Position numbers and translations under genes: made by a program. A DNA stretch of 64,000 bases from Lumbricus terrestris (taxonomy: Eukaryota > Annelida > Clitellata > Crassiclitellata > Lumbricidae), in contig OX457050.1 of the NCBI GenBank assembly GCA_949752735.1, positions 39,256,421 through 39,320,420 of the forward strand. The letters run 5' to 3'. The notes beneath the pieces are model-generated. The model had not been told where the DNA came from and did not search any database. It saw only the letters and a program-made list of their open reading frames with translations. The first letter of the stretch is position 1; the number at the start of each line of letters is the position of its first letter. Of the stretch, positions 55,086 through 64,000 are shown piece by piece.

Positions 55086-55737
55086 ATATTATATATTGCC
55101 GTTATTGTCAGTAAATATTATGTAATCTTTTTCTACTTAGCCTGGGCGACCTTGTGTTTTTGTTTCATTTCAGCAATAATTGCGTAATCATGATTGTCAT
55201 GCTTCATGACAAATGTGGTATTTTGTTGTCTTTAGTGATATTTACGACACACTTCTCTTCTTCTATAACCTCTAATTAGATGAGATGCATGTCATAAATT
55301 ACTCATACGTGTATTTCTTGTAATGGAATTTATTTGCATATTGCTGTTGCATAAATGATGCATTACACACATTTATAGAATTAATTATCTTATTCTACAT
55401 AGTTGAGTAATGAGTATTGTGCTTTCTGTTTGGCAGTGCTTAAAGTGTAAAAAAGGACGCTGTATTGTATACAGAGACTAACATTTTCGGTGGTGTTGTT
55501 GGCGGGACAGGGAAAAAGACACCAATTCAGCCGCCCAAAAAGAAGTTGGTGACCTTTTTTAGTCATCCGTAAACATTTTCGGGAAAATATACCAATTTAG
55601 CCGTCGTCGACGGGCCGTCCGTAACTGCATGGATGCGACGCCGTCCATGCAGTCATGGACGACCGTCCTAGGCAGTGCTGACCAAATAAGTCATAGGACG
55701 GCGTCCTGCCTCGAAAATAAGTGCCAGGACGTCGTCT
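55086..55737. other. No gene; short GGACGGCGTCC palindromes
   Basis: 55600-55740 carries several GGACGGCGTCC/GACCGTCC inverted motifs; otherwise AT-rich. Confidence 0.45.
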
Positions 55738-56245
55738 AACGACAACTTGTCTACGGCAATTGGTCCAACGACAACTGGTCTACAGACGACTCGTATTGAT
55801 GAAATAAAAGCTGAATTTATGAAAAAAGTTGATGGTTTTCTAGCTTAAATGGAAAATGGATTGATGATTTTCATTCATGTATTTGAATAAGCATCCAGCA
55901 TCCACTTCAGATCTAAAAATACTTTCAATTTCTCGCTCGCTCTTTTCGTCAATTCAGCTTCTATTTCAAATATAAAATACCCTCATCCAACTTCCATTAC
56001 TTTTAAAGCAATTTTTCATCAATCCAGTTTTTATTTCAGATCTAGGAAAACCTTCATCCAGCTTTTATTTCTCATGCATTATTTTCGTCAATCCAGCTTT
56101 TATTTCACCTGTAAAGAAACTTCATCCAGATTCCATTTGTCTTGTGTTTTTTCATCAATTTAACCTCCATTTCACCTGTAAAAAAACTTTGTTCCAGTTT
56201 CCATTTCTCATGCGCCGGACCAGTTGTCAGTAGACCAGTTGAAGA
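55738..56245. mobile_element. Foldback-like element with CAACTGGTCTACAGAC ends
   Basis: Left CGACAACTGGTCTACAGACG, right GGACCAGTTGTCAGTAGACC (complementary). Interior 55795-56215 is an ATCCAGCTTC unit nearly identical to the one split in 14540-17200, but here uninterrupted. No TSD found. Confidence 0.65.
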
Positions 56246-56586
56246 GGCACATGAAAACCTATACTGGAGATAAACCATGCATAATTATGTGTGGTGTGTA
56301 ATAAATGATTCAGGTTACATGGGGGTCTAAAGAAACACGGAAGATCTCATTTGAATGAGAAGCAACAAACTTGCAGCAAACCTTATCATATGGACAGTTC
56401 TTCAAATAATCAGAATGTTTTCTCACTAACAACATCAAATTGCCTGTGGATACAATACTGATTGTTGAAAATCTGTTTGGATGTGGTATATGCGATGAAA
56501 TGTTTGAAATTGAGATGGAATTTCTAAAGCTTTGTTCTATCCATCGCTTTTCTCCGCCTGATGAATTATTTATTGCCATGTGTTGA
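56246..56586 (+). pseudogene. ZNF relic G (3' end only)
   Basis: Begins in the middle of a finger (RHMKTYTGDKPC), then several stops, then an open segment FLTNNIKLPVDT and the tail FGCGICDEMFEIEMEFLKL, CSIHRFSPPDELF to a TGA at 56584-56586. The first His of the tail motif is Leu. Nearly identical to the end of gene A, including about 55 bp of 3' flank, so it is a fragment of an A-type copy cut by the adjoining foldback element. Confidence 0.85.
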
Positions 56587-57393
56587 TTTGTTATTCTCGA
56601 TGAACATTGATTTATGCAGTTGAAGTTGAGGAAAGATTCTTTTCCGTGTCTATTGAATTTACCGAGGACGAGTGTAGGTCATAACATTCAGAATCACAAT
56701 AATTATTATGAAATGACCGACTTTATGTTTGTAGGAATACTAATTAAGTTAGGCTCATGAGATTAGGTAAGTTGTCATGATTAATGATCGACAGTCGACG
56801 TGTTGATGCTGTGCCATCGATGAGATTATCATAGAGATCTAGGGGTTTCCTCCTACAACTCTAGGTATTCCAGTGGTTTCTGAGAAGAATGCACACAATT
56901 TTATAAACCAAGACGACTTCAGCCACATGGTAAGACCTGCATCTTTATTACTAACCCTTGAAGTGTTCAGAAACAAAATGGAGTTTTTATTCCTGTTTCA
57001 ACGTCTCTTAGTAGGACTAACTCTCTAGCAATTTAAAGCATCCGTTTTGCAGGTATTTTCGCAACAAATAAAAACATAAGCGACCACAAATATAACAAAT
57101 CAATCGAATGAAATCATAATTTTAGTTTACACATGGAAATCATCTCTTTGGTTAAAAGTTTTTAAAAATATAAGTAGAACGATGAGGACAGCTTTACGTA
57201 TAATAATACAGAACAAAATCACATGACAACATTTCCACCTGGAACTCGTCGGCCTATGCTCCTACGATTGATATTGTATGAATGACATAATGATTAAACC
57301 CACTTGAGCGTTATACAGACTTGGCATGCAATAGACAAAATGCTATTACTGAAATTGTTGACATTGCTGCATTTATTATGAAAATTTGTCAGC
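56587..57393. other. No gene recognised
   Basis: 56587-56640 is A-like 3' flank; the rest is AT-rich without motif. Confidence 0.5.
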
Positions 57394-57567
57394 CAGAACA
57401 GTCAGTGGGTTATCCTTACTCTAATAGAAGTTCTTACATAATTTCCAAATATAATTTTGAAAATCTTTCACAATATGAACCAGAACAGTCACTGGGTTAT
57501 CTTCACTCTAATAGAAGTTCTTACACAATTTCCAAATATAATTTTGAAAATCTTTCACGATATGATA
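57394..57567. repeat. 87-bp tandem duplication next to ZNF F
   Basis: CAGAACAGTCA[GC]TGGGTTAT starts at 57394 and again at 57481; the two units differ at a few positions. The plus-strand frame across both (57321-57698) is open because 87 is a multiple of three. No family motif; likely part of the F 3' flank. Confidence 0.75.
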
Positions 57568-57632
57568 TAAATCAATTATCTGCAGAATGGGTTTTCACAT
57601 GTATCAAATTTAAATGCTGGGAAAATGTTTTG

Positions 57633-59585
57633 TCACAAACATGGGACACAATTTGTTTTCTCCTCCAAGTGGATTCTCCCATGCTTTTTCAGAGCTGAAG
57701 TGGATGAGAATGTTTTCTGGCATACCTGGCAAAGGTATGGTTTCTCTCCTGTGTGGATTCTCCAATGTGTTTTCAGGGTTGAAGTGCTCGTGAATGTCTT
57801 CTGACATACCTGGCAAAGGTATGGCTTCTGTCCAGAGTGAGTGGTTTCATGACTTCTCAGACCGGAAACACGTGCGAATGTTTTCGGACATGCCAGGCAA
57901 TGGTGTGGTTTTTCTGCAGAGTGCGTTTTTTCATGATTTCGTAGATTTGAACTGAATTGGAACCTTTTACGACATACCTGGCAGTGGTGTGGTTTCTCAC
58001 CTGTATGTATTCTCATGTGTTTCTTTAGATTGCCGCATTCATTACTCTTGAACTCACACAACTGGCAACGGTACGGTTTTTCTCCGGTATGAATTCTTGC
58101 ATGGTTCTTGAAAACAGAAGAATAGACAAAGCTTCTTTGACATATGTGACATTTGTAAGGCATCTCTCCAGTATGAATTTTAGCATGCTCTCCTAGGCGA
58201 GACGAAGAATACATCTTTTGACATACTTGACAGGGAAATTGCTTCTTCTTCTCTCCAGTATGGAGAATCATGTGTATCCGTAGAGTAGCTCTTTGTGAGA
58301 ATTGTTCTGGGCATAACTGGCATTGGTAAGACTTCTCTCCAGTATGGAGAATCATGTGTATCCGTAGATTAGCTCTTTGTGAGAATGCTTCTGGGCATAA
58401 CTGGCATTGGTATGGCTTTTCTCCAGTATGAAGTCTAACATGATCTTTTAGACTGGAGGAAAAGCGTAATCTTTTTTGACAAACATGACACTGGTAGGGC
58501 TTATCTCCAGTATGGCTTCTAATATGGACCAGCAGCTTGGAAGAAGTTTGGCATGCATATTCACATATCTCACACTGAAATGGTTTCTCTCCAGTATGAA
58601 TTTTAACATGGTACTGTAGTCCAGAAGATTGAGAATAGCTCTGCGTGCACAAGTGACATTGGTATGGTTTCTCTCCACTGTGTATTCTCATATGGTTTTG
58701 CAGATGAGAAGATTTGGAGAATGTTTTCCTGCACACTTGACAAAGGTATGGTTTTTCTCCAGAGTGAGTTTTTTCATGGCTTCTGAGACCTGATGTGCAT
58801 GTGAATGTTTTCTTACATACCGTGCAAATGTATGGTTTCTCTCCAATATGTGTTCTCATGTGCCTTTTTAAAGGATATTTATGATAAGCTACAAATTCAC
58901 ATAACTGACATTTGTACGGTTTATCTCCTGTATGAATTCTTGCATGATCATTGAGATGGGAGGACTGGTGAAAGCTTCTTTTGCACACTTGGCATTGGTA
59001 AGGCCTCTCTCCAGTATGGGTTCTATCGTGTCTCTCCAGATGATGAAATTGCATGAAAGATTTCTTGCACCACTGGCACTGATACGGTTTCACTCCAGTG
59101 TGAGTTCGGACATGATTGTTCAGATTGGAAGAAAAAGTAAATGTTTTGTGACACACCAGGCACTGAAATGGTGTTTCTCCAGTATGAGTCCTGACATGCA
59201 TTTTCAGATAAGATGCTGTGGACAAACTTTTTTGACACACCTGGCATTTGTAGGGTTTCTCTGCAGCATGAGTTCTTAAATGGACATGTAGACCGTAAGA
59301 CTCTTGAAACGAGGTTTTGCAAATATCACACTGAAATGGTTTTACTCCAGAATGGGATCTAAGATGATATTGTAGCCCGGACGATTGGGAGTAGTTTTTT
59401 GAGCACAAATGACATTGAAACGGTTTTTCTCCAGTATGGATTCTAATATGACGTCGCAGAAGAGAAGATTTGTAGAATGTTTTTCGACACACCTGGCAAG
59501 CGTATGCATTTTTTTTCTCCAGGGTGAGCTCCTTATGACTACCGAAGTTCTGAGAACTCAAGCTCATGGGAATGTTTTCCGACAT
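57633..59585 (-). CDS. C2H2 zinc-finger protein F (about 22 fingers, no CGICD tail)
   Basis: About 650 residues from ATG 59585, almost entirely zinc fingers (residues ~29-640). The fingers are more diverse than in A-E: CRKTF, CKKSF, and two motifs without the usual Phe (CEFVAYHKYPL, CEYACQTSSKL, CEFKSNECGNL) that resemble the CEF-type fingers seen in some other animal ZNF families. One finger is one residue short (QKMYSSSRLGEH). The protein ends shortly after the last finger (HLEEKTNCVPCL), with no tail domain. Just upstream, at 59590-59640, a decayed finger start (ICKVCRKTF then stop) indicates the array once extended further. Probably a DNA-binding nuclear protein. Confidence 0.87.
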   Translation of the reverse strand: MSENIPMSLSSQNFGSHKELTLEKKNAYACQVCRKTFYKSSLLRRHIRIHTGEKPFQCHLCSKNYSQSSGLQYHLRSHSGVKPFQCDICKTSFQESYGLHVHLRTHAAEKPYKCQVCQKSLSTASYLKMHVRTHTGETPFQCLVCHKTFTFSSNLNNHVRTHTGVKPYQCQWCKKSFMQFHHLERHDRTHTGERPYQCQVCKRSFHQSSHLNDHARIHTGDKPYKCQLCEFVAYHKYPLKRHMRTHIGEKPYICTVCKKTFTCTSGLRSHEKTHSGEKPYLCQVCRKTFSKSSHLQNHMRIHSGEKPYQCHLCTQSYSQSSGLQYHVKIHTGEKPFQCEICEYACQTSSKLLVHIRSHTGDKPYQCHVCQKRLRFSSSLKDHVRLHTGEKPYQCQLCPEAFSQRANLRIHMILHTGEKSYQCQLCPEQFSQRATLRIHMILHTGEKKKQFPCQVCQKMYSSSRLGEHAKIHTGEMPYKCHICQRSFVYSSVFKNHARIHTGEKPYRCQLCEFKSNECGNLKKHMRIHTGEKPHHCQVCRKRFQFSSNLRNHEKTHSAEKPHHCLACPKTFARVSGLRSHETTHSGQKPYLCQVCQKTFTSTSTLKTHWRIHTGEKPYLCQVCQKTFSSTSALKKHGRIHLEEKTNCVPCL

Positions 59586-59824
59586 ACTTTGCAAATAATA
59601 GTTTTTTCTCCAAGTTTTTCAAATGCCTGCATAAATGAATTTTACCATTAGTAGGCCTAATAAATATGCATATGACATATATTGTGGGACACGGTGGTGT
59701 AGTGGATAAGTTCGTCGACTTGCAGCCGAAGGGTTGCAGGTTCGAATCCACCTCATGTCGCCAAGTAGGGACCTTGGGCAAGTCCTTCACTCGCAATTGC
59801 TCAGCGCTTCTGCGTGAAACTCTG

Positions 59825-60716
59825 GAATGGCGGACATTTCCCCCCCTGGACATTTCCCCCCCCGGACATTTCCCCCCCCGGACATTTCCCCCCTGGACGT
59901 TTCCCCCCCCGATTTTGACTAGGACATTTCCCCCCCCGGACATTTCCCCCCCCTTAAGTCAATCCAGCTTCTATTTCAGGTCTAAAAATACCTTCATCCA
60001 GCTTCTATTTAACTTAGGTTTTTCCATCAATCCAGCTTCTATTTCAGATCAAAAAATACCTTCATCCAGCTTCTATTTAACTTGCGTTTTTTCATCAATA
60101 AAGCGTCTATTTAAGATAAAAAAAATACCTTCATCCAGCTTCTATTTAACTTAGGTTTTTCCATCAATCCAGCGTCTATTTAAGATAAAAAAATACCTTC
60201 ATCCAGCTTCTATTTAACTTGCGTTTTTTCATCAATCCAGCTTCTATTTCAGATCAAAAAATACCTTCATCCAGCTTCCATTTAACTTGCGTTTTTTCAT
60301 CAATCCAGCTTCCATTTCAGATCAAAAAATACCTTCATCCAGCTTCTATTTAACTTGCGTTTTTTCATCAATAAAGCGTCTATTTAAGATAAAAAAATAC
60401 CTTCATCCAGCTTCTATTTAACTTGCGTTTTTTCATCAATCCAGCTTCTATTTCAGATAAAAAAATACCTTCATCCAGCTTCTATTTAACTTGCATTTTT
60501 TCATCAATCCAGCTTCTATTTCACATGTAAAAGGTCTTCATCCAGCTTCCATTTCTCAAGCGCTTTTTCATATGTTGAAGACCATAAAAACAATGGTTTC
60601 CGCATACGGGGGGGGGAAATGTCCTAGGGTAGGGGGGGAAACGTCCGGGGGGAAATGTCCGGGGGGGGAAATGTCCGGGGGGGGGAAATGTCCAGGGGGG
60701 GAAATGTCCGTTTACC
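59825..60716. mobile_element. Foldback-type element with GGACATTTCCCCCC termini, copy 2, 9-bp TSD GAAACTCTG
   Basis: Inserted in a SINE whose uninterrupted relatives give the empty site. GAAACTCTG lies exactly at 59816-59824 and 60717-60725. Termini: GGACATTTCCCCCC units at left (59832-59950), complementary units at right (60607-60710). Interior 59956-60570 is the ATCCAGCTTC array in ~68-bp units. Confidence 0.93.
59956..60570. repeat. ATCCAGCTTCTATTT array in foldback copy 2
   Basis: About nine ~68-bp dimeric units; longer than in copy 1, so array length is variable. Confidence 0.9.
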
Positions 60717-61007
60717 GAAACTCTGATGCAGTGTCCGCTCTGTACTTGGGAGCGCCTCTGATTAGTGAGCTTGAAGGAGCTCTATAACAAGTGCACATAC
60801 AAACAAACAAACAAGCATATCTGCGGGATTAACGAAATGAATTTTGTCGAAACAGAAGCTCGGTCAATGAATAGGATTTTCGCCAAATTAGAAGTTGGAT
60901 TGATAAAAAAATAGCAATTGATGCTGCAACGAGCGAATAACCTACGACGCTACAATAGCCTACACGTTTACCAATGCAACTGCCAACGCCGTACACAATC
61001 AGATTAA

Positions 61008-61833
61008 ACCGTAGTTTAGGTTGCTAAATTATTTGGCCATTTCCCGAGTTTGCTAAATTATTTGGCCATTGCTAAATGTATATACAAGTAATTTATGGAT
61101 TGCCAGGTTCAATCCAGCTTCCGTTTCAACTATAAATTGCCTATATCCAGCTTCCATTTCAGCCATAAAATGCCTTTATCCAACTTCCATTTCTCTAGCG
61201 TTTTTCGTCAATCCAGCTTCTAATTCACCTGTAAAAGAACCTTCATCCAGCTTCCATTTATCTTGCGTTTTTTCGTCAATCCAGCCTTCCATGTCAATAC
61301 TGCCATTTTTCTTCTCGTGTTTTCAGTTTATATCGCTACTTCCGGTTGCGAATGTTCATAAATTGGAATAGCGCGTTATATGGCGCACTATATTCATGAT
61401 TGGGTAATATATCGTTTTAGCGTCGGTAATTATTCGCTAGTTGCAGCATTGTTATTTTTGATCGATCCAACTTCTAGTTTGGCTAAAATCCTTTTTCATC
61501 GATCCAGCATCTGTTTAGGCAAGAATTAGTCTCATCAATCCCGCTTCTATTTCGTCAGCAAATACTTTTCATCAATATAACTTTTATTTAATTCAAAATT
61601 ATTGTTCATCAATCCAGCTTCAATTTCAGCAGGATTGTTTTATTAATCTCGCTTCTATTTCATACAAATTATTTTCCTCAATCCGACTTCTATTTATCAA
61701 TAATTATTTTCCTCAACCCGACTTGTGTTCGGCCAACGCTAAAACCCACGCAATGGCGAATAATTACCGACGCTAAAACGATATATTACCCATGAGTGGA
61801 GGTGTTTCTTAATTTAGCAACCTAAACTACGGT
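61008..61833. mobile_element. Inverted-repeat element, TTAA target, 826 bp
   Basis: ACCGTAGTTTAGGTTGCTAA ... TTAGCAACCTAAACTACGGT between TTAA at 61004-61007 and 61834-61837. Interior contains ATCCAGCTTCC units and a second, inner inverted-repeat unit (61401-61792). TTAA suggests piggyBac or Kolobok; the ends do not start with CCC. Confidence 0.75.
61401..61792. mobile_element. Inner inverted-repeat unit with TTTTAGCGTCGG ends
   Basis: TGGGTAATATATCGTTTTAG (continuing CGTCGGTAATTATTCGC) is matched exactly by its complement at 61756-61792, 37 bp. The interior resembles the 385-bp MITE interior (ATCGATCCAACTTCTAGTTT). Related ends at 14290, 29170, 41010 and 43030. Confidence 0.75.
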
Positions 61834-61900
61834 TTAACCCACAATCAACTCATGATATTCCATACAAACGTCCACGATAGACCTACTCGATCAATACTTG

Positions 61901-62128
61901 TGGGGCGCGGTGGTGTAGTGGTGGCGTCGTTGCCTTGAACCCGGAAGGTTCGAGGTTCGAATCCACCTTGCCGCGTAAGGACCTTGGGCAAGTCCTTCAC
62001 TCGCAATTGCTCAGCGCTTCGGCGTGAAACTCCGATGCAGTGTACGCTCTGCATTCGGGAGCGCCTCTGAGTAGTGAGAGCTTGAAGGGGCGCTATAACA
62101 AGTTCACATACAAACAATACAAACACAC
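61901..62128 (+). mobile_element. tRNA-derived SINE, complete
   Basis: GGGGCGCGGTGGTGTAGTGG (A-box region), GAGGTTCGAATCCACC (B box), GACCTTGGGCAAGTCCTTCAC, CGTGAAACTCCGATGCAGTG, then GGGAGCGCCTCTGAGTAG ... GGGGCGCTATAACAAG and a CAAA-rich tail. The 3' domain equals the LINE 3' ends at 14660 and 28320. Internal promoter expected for RNA polymerase III. Confidence 0.87.
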
Positions 62129-62481
62129 TCATGTGCCCTGAATTCGATTTAAAATTAGATAATTGACAATGCGGAATATGTCATCTCCAAATTCTCCAAT
62201 GACATTACAACAATGCTAAGAACAGAAAAGTTAATAATCTGGGCAAACTGATAGTATAGTGCTAAGAATGGTATAGTGGCTCTCGACAAATGCTTACCTA
62301 AGCTTATACCGGAAGTGGCGGTGGTGTTCGCCGTGTCGCAATATATTGGAACAGTTTTATAGCGCATAACTCCTATGTCATGCATTTTCTTAGTCTATGT
62401 ATGTATGCATATTCGTTTAATTCAATAAACAACAGACATGACCCTGTAGGTCTACATTGGCACAGTTGACAGTATGGGTGT
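62129..62481. other. No gene recognised
   Basis: AT-rich sequence between the SINE and the LTR. Confidence 0.45.
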
Positions 62482-62834
62482 TGTGATCTTCCACAATCAC
62501 CCACGATTTTTCCAGTCTCTTCTTTAGTTCTGCAGCGCAGCCTAGGCCTAACCTATTCACTGTACTGCGGTAGCTATGGCTAGGTTATAAGTGTCTAAAG
62601 TTCTTAAACTTGTTCACTTACAACAAAGATCAGTTTCTTGTATTTTCTTCTTCGATTTCCAACATTCGCAAACAACACAACAATGCATCAACGACGACAA
62701 ACAATTCAATTGCACGACAGAAACGCCATCTTATTATATTACTACTCTAACGTCTTCTACACACGACTAGCACTCCTTCTACAACTTATCTCACTCTCAG
62801 CGTACACTCTCTCTTCGGTCGCACTGTCCTTCTA

Positions 62835-62904
<70 letters not shown>

Positions 62905-63070
62905 GGTCTCTCTCTCTCTCTCTCCGGCGACGACGCGCCGCGGCACTTTCCCGCCACTCAGTCAGCTGGCCTGTCTGTCTGTACACTCAACAATTAGCTG
63001 ACCTTGAGCTGGCCTATCCGTACGCTCAACAATTAGCTGATCACTATACGTTATACAAAATTAGCTCACA
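62482..63070 (-). mobile_element. 3' LTR of an LTR retrotransposon that leaves the window
   Basis: Reverse complement of the solo LTR at 26037-26585, with a longer (TGTC)n microsatellite (62833-62905). Flanks lack a 5-bp duplication, as expected if the partner LTR lies beyond 64000. A purine tract next to the TG end on the minus strand fixes this as the 3' LTR. The 119-codon plus-strand frame is antisense to the LTR and not a gene. Confidence 0.8.
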
Positions 63071-63090
63071 TTACCTCTTTCCTTTCTTTT
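63071..63090 (-). promoter_or_regulatory. Polypurine tract of the LTR retrotransposon
   Basis: On the minus strand AAAAGAAAGGAAAGAGGTAA abuts the TGTGAGC start of the LTR, the position where plus-strand DNA synthesis is primed. Confidence 0.75.
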
Positions 63091-64000
63091 AAAGAGAGCT
63101 AATTATCTATAAAAATTAGCGAACGTACCTTAACTAAACAATGCAAACAGTCCAATATAATAAATATTCTGACCTGCTCCCGCAAAAGGAGGCGGAAGTC
63201 GCAAATGATAAAACATTAGAAATTCGCTAAAACATCAATTATATGTAAAATTTTCAATTTTCGCTTTTTGGCACATATTTGTAAATAAGATATTATACTA
63301 CACGAAAAATAGGTTGAGTTAATATTATTTCACCCATTTCATAGTAAATTTGATAAGTTTGTGGGACCAATAAAAATTATCGGTGAATTTAAGCCCATCT
63401 TTACGACGCGTTTCAGCAATATAGGCTATTTATGGTCTTAATAGGCTAGTACGTCATTGGAAAGTCTATGGTTTCAACTTGCTAAAAAATGTCTCGTTTG
63501 GGCGGTTTGCTATAGTGATATTCATAAATTTTTGATCTAAAACTCTGCGATATTATGTAGGTCATTAAATGCTAGACGACAGCCATGAGGTCACGCGCCA
63601 GAATCTGGCCTCGCTATAGGCCTAGGCTGCATTCTAGGTCGGGCAACCCACTCGAGTTGTTTACACGCGGTAATGGGTCGTGCGTTCGATCGCTAGTGTC
63701 AACAACTTTTAAAGATTTTGTTTAAATTTGACGAATCACATGGATAGAACTGAGAAGGAGCGAAGAATTGCACGTTTATTAAACGATGCCTCCGCGTGTG
63801 GTCTTAGAGATGAAAACCATAGCTCTATGGTCGTTCGGCCATGTTGGTCGAACGATCGTGCCTCTCTGTTATTATGGCAGATTTTTACGTCTGTGGCTTA
63901 ACTCGCTCGTTTTTGTTCGGGTTTTCTGATGTTTACCGATGTCGAGTCTCGAGTTTCTGACTTTTCTTCATCTGTGTCGTAAGCGTTTGGACGGGATATT
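63071..64000 (-). mobile_element. Internal (3') region of the LTR retrotransposon, incomplete
   Basis: No long frame on either strand. Contains an inverted motif TCGTTCGGCC...GGTCGAACGA near 63829-63855. Either a long 3' untranslated part or a non-autonomous element. Confidence 0.5.

Larger units (their letters stand above)
59685..60815 (+). mobile_element. tRNA-derived SINE split by a foldback element
   Basis: Left part (59685-59824): CGGTGGTGTAGTGGATAAG, B box GGTTCGAATCC, GACCTTGGGCAAGTCCTTCAC, CGTGAAACTCTG. Right part (60726-60815): ATGCAGTGTCCGCTC, GGGAGCGCCTCTGATTAG, tail (CAAA)n. Rejoined, it follows the layout of 61901-62128. Confidence 0.88.

Noticed and set aside
61901..61972. A tRNA gene
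   Set aside because: The A and B boxes belong to a SINE head; no cloverleaf with acceptor stem and anticodon arm can be formed, and the sequence continues into the SINE body.

Overview
This is an intron-poor, repeat-saturated eukaryotic window with no prokaryotic features. Long C2H2 zinc-finger arrays with TGEKP linkers, a tRNA-derived SINE that shares its 3' end with non-LTR retrotransposons, and CR1-like, RTE-like, hAT, mariner, piggyBac-like and LTR elements together suggest an animal, probably a marine invertebrate and possibly a deuterostome. The species cannot be fixed from the sequence alone.

Genes. The real protein-coding content is a cluster of C2H2 zinc-finger (ZNF) genes and relics, named here P, A, B, C, D, E, G and F in order of position, except that G precedes F. 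P (2832-3565, -) is a pseudogene. A (11154-12857, -), B (19663-20895, -) and D (38565-39929, -) have intact frames. C (30376-32641, +) carries 22 fingers with one frameshift and one nonsense codon. E (48936-54350, +) is split by three transposon insertions. G (56246-56586, +) is only a 3' end. F (57633-59585, -) is intact and from another subfamily. A, B, C, D, E and G share a C-terminal signature absent from F: a lone, atypical C2H2-spaced motif (CGICD...HC..HR.SP.D) placed about 100 residues after the finger array. P, A, B, D and E also share an upstream exon-like block that starts at a good 3' splice site. A and D are paralogous segmental duplicates.

Mobile elements. Many insertions can be dated against each other and bounded by target-site duplications (TSDs). 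Six foldback-type elements have terminal minisatellites of four unrelated sequences, yet all give 9-bp TSDs (21894-22282, 22490-23215, 35853-36183, 36432-37193, 47027-47578, 59825-60716). Several of these, and some inverted-repeat elements with 8-bp or TTAA duplications, carry the same internal array built on ATCCAGCTTCTATTT. This modular system (one core, exchangeable ends) is the strongest candidate for something undescribed. Other bounded elements are seven with 8-bp TSDs, one mariner-type (TA), two TTAA elements, a solo LTR with a 5-bp TSD and its full-length relative leaving the window on the right, a nearly complete CR1-like LINE with a single frameshift (43250-46340), and about ten LINE or SINE fragments.

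Layout. 1-11 kb: end of an unknown ORF, pseudogene P, MITEs and microsatellites. 11-21 kb: ZNF A and B with a 2.9-kb nested element between them. 21-30 kb: foldback elements, LINE fragments, solo LTR. 30-33 kb: ZNF C. 34-38 kb: piggyBac-like MITE and foldback elements. 38.5-41 kb: ZNF D. 41-48 kb: MITE copy, LINE, foldback. 48-57 kb: ZNF E with its insertions, and G. 57-64 kb: ZNF F, SINEs, foldback, TTAA element, LTR element.
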